Assembly: GCA_018873245.2 (NCBI GenBank)
Contig: JAEMBT020000009.1
Location: 17,015,794 to 17,079,793, forward strand
Source of the DNA: Archegozetes longisetosus
Taxonomy: Eukaryota > Arthropoda > Arachnida > Sarcoptiformes > Trhypochthoniidae
Direction of reading: 5' to 3'
DNA: 64,000 nt
Shown here one piece after another: positions 52,060 to 62,600 of the stretch; position 1 is the stretch's first letter, and each line of letters begins with the position of its first letter. The position numbers and the translations under genes were made by a program. Below the pieces are notes generated by a model. It was not told the origin of the DNA, did no database searches, and worked only from the letters and a program-made list of their open reading frames with translations.

Positions 52060-53266
52060 CATATTTTGATGCTTGAATTATAAATAAAATATAGCATAAT
52101 ATGTGTTACTCAATGCAGAACATGAAAAGTTTGTTGAGTATATGAGTAATAAATCACTCTTATTTTGATTTTGTATTGAAAGCCTCAACTGAAATCTGAT
52201 GGCTTTAACAAATGTAAAGTTTTTATTCTGAAGTAAGTTTTTTCATAAAATTAAATAAATTCACATAATTTTTTCGATCAATAATGTGAATGGGAATCAA
52301 AGTAGAGATATAGTACTGTAGTGATATCTTCAGTTGAAAATATAAGTCATTTCTATTTTCTCTTGTTGAGAGTTGTATAAGTCAATTATTTTCAGTTTTA
52401 TTGAATCGTTTACATAATTCTTATAAATGTAAGTTTCCTTCATTTCAATTGTATGAAAATTATAAACAAATCAAATTAACGGTTACAGGACTCACGGAGT
52501 TTCTACTTAATAAAACCATTTAGGAATTAACGCCAGTAGCTAGCTCAAATCATAAAATAATACTATAGTTTGAAGTAATAATTCAACAATCGGAAAAGTT
52601 GATGAAATAAAGTGTAATTTTTTATTTAAAAAGTGTAAATATCGGAAATTTTGTTTAATAGTCTGACTGATATTTGGAATTGATGGTTAATTAGAAGTGT
52701 AGAAATTTCGAAGTCTTTATTGAATGGATAAAAAATTGATCAAACTTAGTCTCATATTCTAGTTTTAAAGATAACTGATGCCATTAAAAGATATATAACT
52801 GAAGTTAGAATATTTATAGACTAGGGTAACCATTATTAGAATAGGAGAAAGGGTCAGTCTTATCATAATATAGTTTGAGAAAATAGAATCAGGACATCGA
52901 CAATATATCGAAAGTACGGTTAGGTTGTCTGCGCCATCATAACAGTTCATATGATTTGATATCCGGTCTGTAGTTATGATGCAAGTCTAGCGCAACAGAT
53001 CCAGAGTAAATGCAACTATACCTTTGTGTTCAACTATCACAGGTGTGGTAATTCAGTGATGCCTCAGTTTTCTAACAAATTATTTATAGAACAAAATCAA
53101 AATGCTCAACTAGAATGCTCAGTTTAGAGTTTATTTATCAGAAGTTTTGATTAAATTTCAAGCATAACAAGTGTTTGATTTGGAATCATATTTGAATTAA
53201 GAATTATGATTCGACCGATAGATCTGTAAAGTTGATAGTCAATAAACTTGTGGAGAAATTTATAGC
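52060..53266. other. Intergenic, no gene seen
   Basis: AT-rich spacer between the LRR gene and the first GH45 gene. The two genes are convergent, so this holds both 3' ends. No supported coding sequence or repeat. Confidence 0.6.
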
Positions 53267-54087
53267 CTAAAGACTGGCATATCCGCTTTCAGAAACTGAA
53301 GAATCATCAGTTCTTTGACAACCAGTCTTTGCGATAATGGATTTGGGACATTGAACGCGTCTCAGACTCATATTCGGGTTGTCGGCGTTCTGAAACCAAG
53401 TGAAGCGCCAATTACATCCGGGTTGAAGAGCAGTGGGAAGTTGACTGCATTGGTCTTGGGATGAAATACCACCATATCGTGAACCCCAACCATCAGAAGG
53501 TGCTCCCCATTGATCCGTACATCCATTGTAAATACCAACTCCTCCGCCAGGCATTTGAATGTCGAAGTGATTTGACCCGAGATCTCCTCCAGTGTTCGTC
53601 ACCTGAACAACCATTTTCTTGCCTGAGACAGCGGTTGAAGTGAATGTGATTTCATAGCACGCACAGCACCTTTCGAAAAACAATTATTTCATTTGTTAGA
53701 ACATTGAATACTCATTTTTAGTTAGACTTGACATCAAAATCAATAGTAAAGACAATTTTCTAACCAATCCGATTCTTGTTGTCCAGCCAAAGCTCCGGCG
53801 ACAAACCCAAAAGACAAACTACTGTTCACAGCGAACGGTTGATTAGAGTTACACATAAAACATGCGGGATCACTTCCACCACCGTTACAATCGTTTCTGC
53901 AGTTACTGTCGAGTACTGTAACTCCGTCCTTATTGCATGAACTAACAGGACTAGTCACCGAAGCCTTTCCTGACCAACCACACGAAGCCTTACAACAATC
54001 CCAATAACGGGTTGTCACTCCACTTGTCTGACTATTGACTTGAACTGCAACCGCAGCCAAAACTACAACAGCAACGAATGCGTTCAT
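53267..54087 (-). CDS. GH45 endo-beta-1,4-glucanase, copy 1
   Basis: A secreted cellulase of glycoside hydrolase family 45, hydrolysing internal beta-1,4-glucosidic bonds with inversion. Two exons on minus, 54087-53765 and 53669-53267, with a 95-bp GT-AG intron interrupting a Trp codon. The protein has 241 residues. The signal peptide is residues 1 to about 19 (start at the Met before 'NAFVAVVV'; the frame extends upstream but the hydrophobic stretch and promoter place the start here). The family signature '[12 protein letters not shown]' gives the catalytic base Asp30. '[10 protein letters not shown]' gives Asp137 and the catalytic acid Asp144. Further blocks are 'WCCACYE', 'GGGVGI-NGC', 'GWGSRYGG' and '[14 protein letters not shown]'. 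Cysteines are plentiful as in the family, and there is no carbohydrate-binding module. It is diverged from copies 2 and 3 and lies in the same orientation as copy 2. Confidence 0.96.
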
Positions 54088-54154
54088 TTTTTTATATTGA
54101 ACCAAATTTGAACTTCGACTCCGAACCAATGAACAACCGAATCAATTTCGCTCT

Positions 54155-54163
54155 AATTTATAC
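54155..54163 (-). promoter_or_regulatory. TATA box of GH45 copy 1
   Basis: On the minus strand this reads TATAAATTA. It is followed about 22 bases on by 'attcggttg', one base off the arthropod TCAGTT initiator. The same TATA box and initiator spacing occur in front of copies 2 and 3. Upstream blocks such as 'cttgtcagtttt' are also shared. Confidence 0.7.
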
Positions 54164-54299
54164 CAATTCTCACTCAAACATTTGTCATATGTCACATCAA
54201 GTATTTGTCAGTTTTGTGTCGGTTTTTTCCACACTATTCTCTTACATCCTTTCGTTCAATCTTGACAACTTGTAACCAATTGTTTTTTTAGTTAAAACT

Positions 54300-56140
54300 A
54301 ACTTGTAATTCATTACGTGTTTGTCACAGACCTACGTGGCTACCTTATGTATTTTCAATACTTCATGAATGTTATTCCAAAGAATGCTTCTATTAATGCT
54401 AAGCTTGTATACAAGTTTGTCGATCGTTACTTCTCGTAATTGACAAAATTTTAGTGGATAATTAAGTTTGGGTAGGTCATTTCGAAGACTTGTATTTCCT
54501 CTCCCGAGCTCAGCTGACCATTGTTTTAATATTCGTAATGACAGACAGTAATCACCATAAAAGATAACCATTCGTTTATTAAATGTCTATACCATACATT
54601 TTCAGATAAAGTTTCATATGAAAAATTAAAGTTAAAGAAACTCCAAAGTATGTTTAATAAAGTTTTAATTACAAGCAAATAATCTCATATTCAAACAAAA
54701 CTAATCATAAGTCTAATTAAAAAGGGCTGAAAATGTATTATCTCAGCTCTGTATGAATTGTGTTTAATAAATATTGCTTCCTTAAGAATGACTAAGTTTG
54801 ATAGGGACCATAACTTAGTAATATCTGATAATGCGTGTAACTGCATTATTTCTCAGCTTTGACTTTATATATCATGTTTTATATTCTCTACCGTACATTT
54901 TTGAAGTAAAGTTTCATTTTATAAAATGTTCTTAGAAATTTATCTTAAGAAATATTCTAAAAGCTTTTATCTGAAATTAAAGAATAATATTCAAGGAATG
55001 GATGACCGCTTTGGTGAACTCTTTTAGTCAAGTGAAATTACGAACTGGAGCTTAAACTGCCGAGCTCAGTCGAGCTGATCTTGAAGTTTCAAATGTGAGC
55101 CTTGAGCTTCAGCTGCACTTCTGCTTTATATATTGAGCTTGAAGCACAGCGTAGCTCAAAGCTAGCTTATGTGCACCTATAATATCAGGTTTGCACTCGT
55201 ATTCTAGACATCTTCATTATTATTCCCTTCTCGTCATTAAATAAGCTTTTGGGAACATTTAAAAAATTTGATATTAGAAATTTCATTATCATTGAAAGAA
55301 CTTCTATTCTTAAGAATATTTTTTATGAAAAAGTAAAGGTAAAAAGTTTAATTATTGATTGTAATATATATTATAATTGATGGAGATATGTAAACAAAGT
55401 GAGTTTAATCTTCATTATTTTTCAATAGGATTTTTCATATAAAATTGTAAAGGCTTTCAATAGTTCCGCGTAATCATAGGGCTACGTTTTATTTGTACCT
55501 TTAAGCTAAGTGTGCGTTACTAACAAATAGAACTTTTTAAGTTCAGCTCAATGTATGAGAATATAACTTCTAGAGGAAATAAGATTATTCTACTTTTCGT
55601 ACTATTTTGATATTTCAAATAGTCTATAACTACTAGTTAATATTTGTCAAATTAAATTATTAAAAGAACTGATAATCTGAATTATCCGATGATAGATATC
55701 CGATCCGATTCAAGATTTTATGAATCTATTCTAAATTCCTTTTTAAGTTTTGGTTTGTTATATCAATTTTGATTTTCACAACTGTCTTCACTAGCTACTC
55801 ATGTGTGAAATTAAATCCCAATCTCGATGATTATATCAAACACTTTATTTGATATTTGTACGTAAATATAGAAAATGATCTAAACGATTCAATAACATTC
55901 AACAGGTAAACGTGGCACAATTAAATATGTGAAATCTTGTATCAACATGAGAGTGAGAATCAGATGCGAAGACTTACCAATCGTGTGCAACATTTTTAAA
56001 TTTTACACTAAAAACATTAAGCAAAAGTTTGGAACAGTTAGCCGAAAGTCTGCTTTATTATAATATTATGCCAATGTAATGGTAAATTTTCTAAATAAAT
56101 CTAATTGTACAATAATCGGGAAAAGTAAAAATTTTTTCTT
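54300..56140. other. Intergenic between GH45 copies 1 and 2
   Basis: No gene supported. A 79-codon open frame on minus at 54332-54571 is slightly richer in G and C than its surroundings, but it has no motif I recognise and no splice support. Imperfectly repeated blocks ('taccatacattttcagataaagtttcat' type) occur near 54588 and 54890. Confidence 0.5.
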
Positions 56141-56413
56141 AGTGATAAATACTATTGAGTTACATCAATAATTTTTTCGAACTATTACGGGTGTAGCGAT
56201 TCTAAGATGCACCAGTTTTTAAAAAAAATTAATTATATACCATGATTAAAATAGTCAGTTTGTAATGCTCAATTTAGAATTTATTGGTTAGAAATTTAGA
56301 TTAAAAATTAGCCATAACTAACATTTGATGTTTAAATCACTTTAAATTTAGAGATATTATTCAATTGAATGGGGAAAATTGATAGTGCTTAAATCTTTGG
56401 GAAAATTCATAGT

Positions 56414-57221
56414 TTAAAGATTAGCATATCCCTTTTCACTAACTGAAGATTCATCAGTTCTTTGACAACCGGTCTTTGCGATAATAGATTTGGGACATTG
56501 AACGCGTCTCAGATTCATTGTTGGGTTGTCGGCATTCTGGAACCAACCGAAACGCCAATTACATCCGGATTGGAGAGCAGACGGAAGTTGACTGCAATCG
56601 CTTGCTGATGAGATTCCGCCATATCGTGAACCCCAACCATCGGCAGGTGCGCCCCATTGTTTGTCACATCCATTGAAGATACCGACTCCTCCACCAGGGA
56701 TTTGAATGTCGAAGTGATTTGATCCGAGATCTCCTCCAGTGTTAGTCACCTGAACAACCATTTTCTTGCCCGAGACTGCGGTTGAAGTGAAAGTGATTTC
56801 ATAACAAGCGCAACACCTTTCGAAAAAAATAAATTATTTCGTTAATTACAACATTCAATAACAATCGTAAGAGATAATAATAAACACAGTTTTCGAACCA
56901 TTGAGATTCAGTGAGTCCAGCTACAGCTCCGGCAACAAAACCGAACGACAAGCTGTTGTTAACAGTGTAAGGTTGGTTAGAGTTGCACATATAACATGGA
57001 GGATCAGTTCCACCACCGTTACAAATGTTTCTGCAGTTTTTGTCCAGTGCCGTAACGCCGTCTTTGTCGCATGCTTTGACCGGACTGGTCACCGAAGCCT
57101 TATCTCCCCAACTGCACGAAGCCTTACAACAATCCCAATAACGGGTTGTCTTTCCAGTCGACTGACTATTGACTCCAACTGCAATCGCAGCCAAAACAAC
57201 AACAGTAATGAAAGCGTTCAT
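56414..57221 (-). CDS. GH45 endo-beta-1,4-glucanase, copy 2 (left palindrome arm)
   Basis: Same enzyme class as copy 1. Two exons on minus, 57221-56899 and 56816-56414, with an 82-bp intron at the identical position and phase (inside the Trp codon before 'CCACYE'). The protein has 241 residues with signal peptide '[19 protein letters not shown]'. The catalytic signature '[12 protein letters not shown]' and the '[10 protein letters not shown]' block (Asp30, Asp137, Asp144) are intact. Compared with copy 1 it shows many conservative changes. Compared with copy 3 it is almost identical but keeps the 'TAL' that copy 3 lacks (residues 57-59). It is transcribed away from copy 3, so the two share the spacer as upstream region. 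Confidence 0.96.
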
Positions 57222-57267
57222 TTTCGATATTCAACCAAACTTGAACTTCGACTCCGAACCAATGAAC

Positions 57268-57295
57268 AACTGAATGAATTTCGCTTTAATTTATA
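57268..57295 (-). promoter_or_regulatory. TATA box and initiator of GH45 copy 2
   Basis: On minus, TATAAATTA (57295-57287) is followed by TCAGTT (57273-57268). With the A of TCAGTT as +1, the TATA box starts at about -24. This is a textbook arthropod core promoter about 50 bases before the start codon. Confidence 0.75.
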
Positions 57296-57845
57296 CCAAT
57301 TCTGACTCAAACATTTTGTCATGAGTCACATGTGAAATACTTGTCAGTTTTGCGTCGGTTTGATCCACACTCTATCCGTTCAATTTTGACAACTTTTACG
57401 CAATTGTTGCAAATCATACGACTTTACAACTGATTTGTCAATCATTACCTATTTTTTACATACTGTACATATACACATCTCACTGTTTTCGAAACTAAAC
57501 CATTTGGTTGTCTTGTTTTCCAACAACATTTTAGTTTCACTTTTATTATAACCAACTTAAATTCGAAGTTTGATTGACAAACTATTTTTTATTCAAGAAG
57601 TAGGTTTAAGTTTTGTATGTTAATCGAAAACAAGACAACCAAATGGTTTAGTTTCGAAAACAGTCACATATGTATATGGTTGTGACAAATAGGTAATGAT
57701 TGACAAATCAGTTGTAAAGCCGCATGATTTGCAACAATTGCGTAAAAGTTGTCAAAATTGAACGGATAGAGTGTGGATCAAACCGACGCAAAACTGACAA
57801 GTATTTCACATGTGACTCATGACAAAATGTTTGAGCCAGAATTGG

Positions 57846-57873
57846 TATAAATTAAAGCGAAATTCATTCAGTT
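57846..57873 (+). promoter_or_regulatory. TATA box and initiator of GH45 copy 3
   Basis: TATAAATTA at 57846-57854 and TCAGTT at 57868-57873, the mirror image of the copy 2 promoter. The blocks upstream of it ('gacaagtatttcacatg', 'gagtgtggatca') are also mirrored. Confidence 0.75.
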
Positions 57874-57919
57874 GTTCATTGGTTCGGAGTCGAAGTTCAA
57901 GTTTGGTTGAATATCGAAA

Positions 57920-58715
57920 ATGAACGCTTTCATTACTGTTGTTGTTTTGGCTGCGATTGCAGTTGGAGTCAATAGTCAGTCGACTGGAAAGACAACCCGT
58001 TATTGGGATTGTTGTAAGGCTTCGTGCAGTTGGGGAGATAAGGCTTCGGTGACCAGTCCGGTCAAAGCATGCGACAAAGACGGCGTGGACAAAAACTGCA
58101 GAAACATTTGTAACGGTGGTGGAACTGATCCTCCATGTTATATGTGCAACTCTAACCAACCTTACACTGTTAACAACAGCTTGTCGTTCGGTTTTGTTGC
58201 CGGAGCTGTAGCTGGACTCACTGAATCTCAATGGTTCGAAAACTGTGTTTATTATTATCTCTTACGATTGTTATTGAATGTTGTAATTAGAAATAATTTA
58301 TTTTTTCGAAAGGTGTTGCGCTTGTTATGAAATCACTTTCACTTCAACCGCAGTCTCGGGCAAGAAAATGGTTGTTCAGGTGACTAACACTGGAGGAGAT
58401 CTCGGATCAAATCACTTCGACATTCAAATCCCTGGTGGAGGAGTCGGTATCTTTAATGGATGTGACAAACAATGGGGCGCACCTGCCGATGGTTGGGGTT
58501 CACGATATGGCGGAATCTCATCAGCAAGCGATTGCAGTCAACTTCCGTCTGCTCTCCAATCCGGATGTAATTGGCGTTTCGGTTGGTTCCAGAATGCCGA
58601 CAACCCAACAATGAATCTGAGACGCGTTCAATGTCCCAAATCTATTATTGCAAAGACCGGTTGTCAAAGAACTGATGAATCTTCAGTTACTGAAAAGGGA
58701 TATGCTAATCTTTAA
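57920..58715 (+). CDS. GH45 endo-beta-1,4-glucanase, copy 3 (right palindrome arm)
   Basis: Two exons, 57920-58233 and 58313-58715, with a 79-bp intron at the same position as the other copies. The protein has 238 residues. It is nearly identical to copy 2, with two visible coding differences. One is an in-frame 9-bp deletion removing three residues ('DGVTALDKN' becomes 'DGVDKN') in the first cysteine-rich loop. The other is a Ser-to-Thr change near the C-terminus ('SSVSE' to 'SSVTE'). All catalytic Asp residues and cysteines are kept, so the enzyme should be functional. A polyadenylation-type AATAAA lies at about 58845. It is transcribed divergently from copy 2. Confidence 0.95.
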
Positions 58716-58975
58716 ACTATAAATTTTCCCAAAGATTTAAGCACTATCAATTTTCCCCATTCAATTGAATAATATCTCTAAATTTAAAGTGATTTAAACA
58801 TCAAATGTTAGTTATGGCTAATTTTTAATCTAAATTTCTAACCAATAAATTCTAAATTGAGCATTACAAACTGACTATTTTAATCATGGTATATTTTTTT
58901 AAAAACTGGTGCATTACTAGAATCCTCAATAGTTCGAAAAAATTATTGATGTAACTTAATAGTATTTATTACGAT

Positions 58976-60148
58976 GGAAGAAGTTTAATTTCTTCATTAA
59001 TAAAAAAAATAAAATAACTAACAAGGACCTTTTCATCTTATAATTGCAGATTTTTTCATAATTCGGTCCATATATATAGTTTAAGGCCCTTATCACAAAT
59101 ATTCTATTTTTCCTTAATTGTTAGATAAGTACAGTTGAATTCATTTATCTTTACGCTTAACTTACGCTCATTAGAGTACTCTCATCGTGTGCGTTATATA
59201 TATGTTAGTTTGAACGTTTTAGATATGCTATGGTCAAATAAAACATTCAAGTAAAATAGACATATTAAAGGATAAAAAAAATAAAGATAAAGAATCGTCT
59301 GTAGCGGTGTCTGTTCCATAATGATATAAACTCTGGTTTGACACTTTCGAGTAAACATACTATACACACATATATATACATATTCTTGATCAGAATGACG
59401 AGAAGAGTTCATTGGTATATATTTCATGAATAAAAAGCGATTTTTCAAAAAAAATTAAGTCCCGCCAATCCCCTGTAACTCGGTTACGGTTGACTTTTTG
59501 TTTTAATTCTTTCACCATTCAACTCAGCACATATGATTTAGTAGGATTACACTATCCACACACTGAAATTGCGCAATTTCCAGTTTATACAGTTTTCGCC
59601 CTCTAGCGGCTCGGAGGATGCTCCGATTGGAAAGTGCCCAGAGACAACGTGTTAGTACTTGAAGAGATCTATCGAATGATATAGGTTTCACCTTGTATCT
59701 CGGCGGACCAAATTACATAAGATTTGGGCATTCTCTTTATAGATAAATTGGTTAACATTATTAAAACTTTCACAAATATTTATTTAATTTTGTCCCACAT
59801 TGTTTTAAAAGAATTCAAACTCTAACCAAACTACGACCCGAATTCGGCGTTCATTAAACCCATTTTTTGAAGACATAAACATGTAGTCGACTTTACTTTG
59901 CAGTCTGACTACAGCGATATTTGAAATGCTTGTTTTGTTTTAAAATGACTTGATTAACTGAATAATAAGAAATAGTCCCCTTTTTACAAGTTATCGCCCT
60001 TCTTATATAGAGTGCGGATTACAGTTTTAATATGTTGCACTTCTTCATGGAAAGTGGGAAATTTCCGGGGGAAGGCAATAAATAAACAAACAACGGATTA
60101 GGTAGAAGGTTTAGTGCAAGTTCAAATTATAAGGTAGAGGTTGCCTAC
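58976..60148 (-). mobile_element. Probable 3' LTR region of the gypsy element, boundary unclear
   Basis: Just left of the retroelement's purine tract, the minus strand begins 'TGTAGGCAACC' at 60149, as LTRs begin with TG. Further along it has 'ctctatataag' (TATA-like, about 60003-60013) and 'attcagt' (initiator-like, about 59957), as expected of a U3/R region. I could not find the LTR end or a matching second LTR at the right of the window, so the extent is unknown. From about 59455 to 59720 the sequence is richer in G and C ('ctcggcggacca', 'cgccctctagcggctcgg') and may belong to another repeat. Left of about 59450 I see no feature. Confidence 0.45.
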
Positions 60149-60154
60149 AGTCCC

Positions 60155-60454
60155 CCTTCTTAGAGTCTTCATCACTTCGTTGATGGTACGGTTGAATACA
60201 TCCAATTGATGCAACCCTACGCTGTCCTTTATTATCTTCATAAATAATAGTTTATGGCTTACCATTAAATTTCCGGATTTCGATGACTTTGTAAGGGCCA
60301 TTCACTATAACATTTTTACCTTTTATGCCAGTCTGTACTAAGATGTCGGTTCCAATTTCGAGAGAAGGAAATTTATTACTATGATTTCGGTTTAAATATT
60401 CTAGCATTCTACGGCGGTATTCAATCTGTTGTTTCTCTGTGAACGGTTTATCCT
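60155..60454 (-). pseudogene. gypsy integrase C-terminal domain (GPY module)
   Basis: The minus frame reads through a basic linker ('EYRRRMLEYL') to 'VNGPYKVIEI', the GPY module found at the end of many gypsy integrases. It is then broken by a TAA in 'NGKP*' (about 60258) and continues as 'SIGCIQPYH' to near the purine tract. It belongs to the pol remains directly to its right. Confidence 0.7.
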
Positions 60455-60930
60455 TTATAACGATGGTAACATTGAATCGTGGTCTGCTTTGAGTGGCGAT
60501 GTTCTTCCGAAAGCTTTAAAGAAAGGTGAACAGCGTATTGCCCTATTGTATGATCTGTTGTGTTTAACTGTGGCCTCGAGCGCGCACGTACAGCCACCAG
60601 GAAAGTTGGGATAAAATGATATGAAGTTCTTAATATCTCGGATTTTTCTTTCTGCCAAGCCGTTAGCTGCAGGATGGTAGGGAGCTGTAGTCTTTAGCTT
60701 GATTCCTCTGCTTAGTGCCCATCTTTTGAAGTCTTTAGAAGTAAATGCTGTTCCACAATCTGTGACAATGTTCTTAAGACCTCTTAGAAACGGATGATTC
60801 TCGAGGTACTCGATCACACTTCTGCTGTTTTCACGCATAGCTTTTGCTTATATTAATCGTGAAGCTTCATCCACCAGAGTTAAAAAAAGATTTGATTTTC
60901 CTGTTCGTGTCACTGTTTCGCGATCTATCC
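60455..60930 (-). pseudogene. gypsy integrase core fragment
   Basis: The DDE-type integrase core that joins the cDNA to host DNA. The second Asp lies in 'IVTDCGTAFTSKDF' and the Glu in 'GLAERKIRDIKNF' (60455-60838 open). Upstream the frame is cut by a TAA (60848-60850) after 'VDEASRLI' and by a frameshift near 60927. The first catalytic Asp region reads 'VHLNFG', where Asp would be expected at the Asn (see next entry). Confidence 0.85.
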
Positions 60931-61860
60931 AAAATTCAGATGCACAGTATCTAGAAGGTTCTTCGAGTGGCTTGGCATGATCATGACATTAGAATTAGGT
61001 TTAAATTTAAATTTATTCAGTTGGCAGAAGTGACATGACTTTATGTAATTCAATATATGTCTTTTGGGTGGCCAAATAAAACTGGCCTTCAATTTGTAAT
61101 AAAATTTCCAGAAACCGTCATGACCTCCAGAACATGGATCGTCGTGATATTTCTCGAGAATTTGTTTTATCATCGATGGAGGAACCGATTCGCGTCCTTG
61201 GTTACAGTCTTCTGTAAGATTTTTCACCTCATGAGGGGGCACGGCAGTACATAACCGTGAAAGGGCGTCTGCATCCTGAAGTTCACGTCTAGCTAGAGGG
61301 TTCAGAGTGATATTATAAGACATAAGGAAAGTTTGGTATCTTCCAAGGCGACCTTTAGGCTCCTTTAGACGCATTATGTATGAAAGGGCTTGATGGTCTG
61401 TGTGAACAACTAAAGGCTTTCCTTCGATGAAGCTTCGGAAGTATTGGATAGCTTTTATGACAGCTAAACCCTCCCTCTCAGTAACGAAATAGTTTAACTC
61501 TGCTTTAGTGAAGCTATACCAGTGATAGCCTATCACTCTCATTTGAAGTGCCTTTTCCTTTGTGATATCTCGTTGGTACAAAATTGATCTGGTCCCATAA
61601 TGCGAGGCGTCGCAACAGATTTCAAAGGGTAGGCATAAATCTGGCGTTTGTAGAATAGGATTAGAGGTGATGATTTTGACGAGCTGCTGATAGGCTTCTT
61701 CGCATGTACTATCCCAAAAAATTGGAGTATCTTTTTGCTTCAACTTATTTAAGGGCCTTACAATCTCAGAATATTTAGGTATGAAGGCTCTAAAATCGCC
61801 GGTTAATCCCGTGAAACACCTTAATGTATGGATTTTGTGAGGTTTGCGCATGTTTTTCAC
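60925..61860 (-). pseudogene. gypsy RT C-terminus, RNase H and integrase zinc region
   Basis: An open stretch of 311 codons. It contains the RT connection ('RCFTGLTGDFRAFIP'), RNase H with 'CCDASHYGT', 'TEREGLAVIKA' and 'VHTDHQALSYI', then the integrase zinc-binding segment with 'GGHDGFWKFYYK' and 'CHFCQLNKFK'. It ends in 'VHLNFG', where the first catalytic Asp of the integrase core seems to be Asn. A TGA (61909-61911) separates it from the RT palm, and a frameshift at 60925-60930 separates it from the integrase core. Confidence 0.9.
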
Positions 61861-61908
61861 TTTTTCTTTAGATTCTTCTTTTGTTATCTTCGTGGTATCG
61901 TCGATTAT

Positions 61909-62464
61909 TCATCCTAAAAACGTTATCTTCCTTTGGTTGAAAACGCTTTTCTCTAAGTTAATCCGCATTTGGGCCTTTTCTTGGCGTTCAAGTACTCCTG
62001 TAGTAAGGGCTGCGTTTTCTTCCTCTGTGTATCCACCACAAAATATGTCAGCTATATATACAACTACTTTGCGATCGGTGAGAAGGTCTTCCAATATCCG
62101 GGTCATCTCGCTCTGGAAGACAGGCGGCGAGTTCTTCCAGCCAAATGGTAGTGGGGTAAGCTTGTATTGACCAAAAGAAGTGACGAAAGTCGTATATTTT
62201 TGAGTTTCTTCGGTTAAACCTAGTTGCCAGAACTCATCTTGTAGATCAACCTTTGAAAAATGAATGCAACCACCAAAATTATTGATATCATCAATAATAG
62301 GGAATGGAAAAGGATCCAGATTTGTTTCTTTGTTTATCTCGCGATAGTCTTGACAAAGTCTCCAGCCGCCATTTTCTTTGGGGACCACTACACAGGGCGA
62401 TGCGTACGAGGATTTTGAGTCTTTAATGATTCCTTTTCTTTAAATTCAGCTATCTTCTTCTGAG

Positions 62465-62535
<71 letters not shown>

Positions 62536-62600
62536 AATCTATAAGGTCTTGTTCTCACAATTCTTGCATTTTCTTTTAGTTCAAACGAAACCATAATCGA
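61909..62600 (-). pseudogene. gypsy reverse transcriptase (fingers and palm), disrupted
   Basis: RT copies the element RNA into DNA. Visible blocks: 'ARIVRTRPYRLSRERE' (about 62535-62575), a (CT)n expansion read as Arg-Glu repeats (62469-62532), 'WTQKKIAEFKE', a one-base frameshift at about 62430-62445, 'GWRLCQDYREIN', 'FPIIDDI', 'FSKVDLQ', 'PLPFGWKNSPPVFQ' and 'VVVYIADIF'. The catalytic YxDD box reads YIAD, so the first of the two metal-binding Asp is Ala. A premature TGA follows 'ITFLG' at 61909-61911. Inactive. Confidence 0.92.
62469..62532. repeat. (CT)n microsatellite inside RT coding sequence
   Basis: A run of about 32 CT units, which on minus encodes alternating Arg-Glu. It sits exactly where the RT N-terminal region has an 'SRERE' stretch, so it most likely grew from that short native GAGAGA run. 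Confidence 0.95.

Larger units (their letters stand above)
56140..58975. repeat. Large inverted duplication carrying two GH45 genes
   Basis: The left arm (about 56140-57520) and the right arm (about 57627-58975) are inverted copies, each about 1.35 kb. They are separated by an unrelated spacer of about 107 bp (57521-57626). Each arm holds a complete GH45 gene with promoter, intron and 3' flank. The arms differ by scattered substitutions and small indels: a 9-bp coding deletion, 2-bp changes in the intron, and changes near the outer ends. They are therefore not a perfect fold-back of one read. Confidence 0.93.

Noticed and set aside
54332-54571. 79-codon open frame on minus
   Set aside because: No recognisable domain, no splice support and no clear start context; kept only as a note.
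56901-58231. Antisense reading frames of 134 and 141 codons in exon 1 of GH45 copies 2 and 3
   Set aside because: They are present in both arms only because the arms are copies; the antisense protein has no features and the sense gene explains the sequence.
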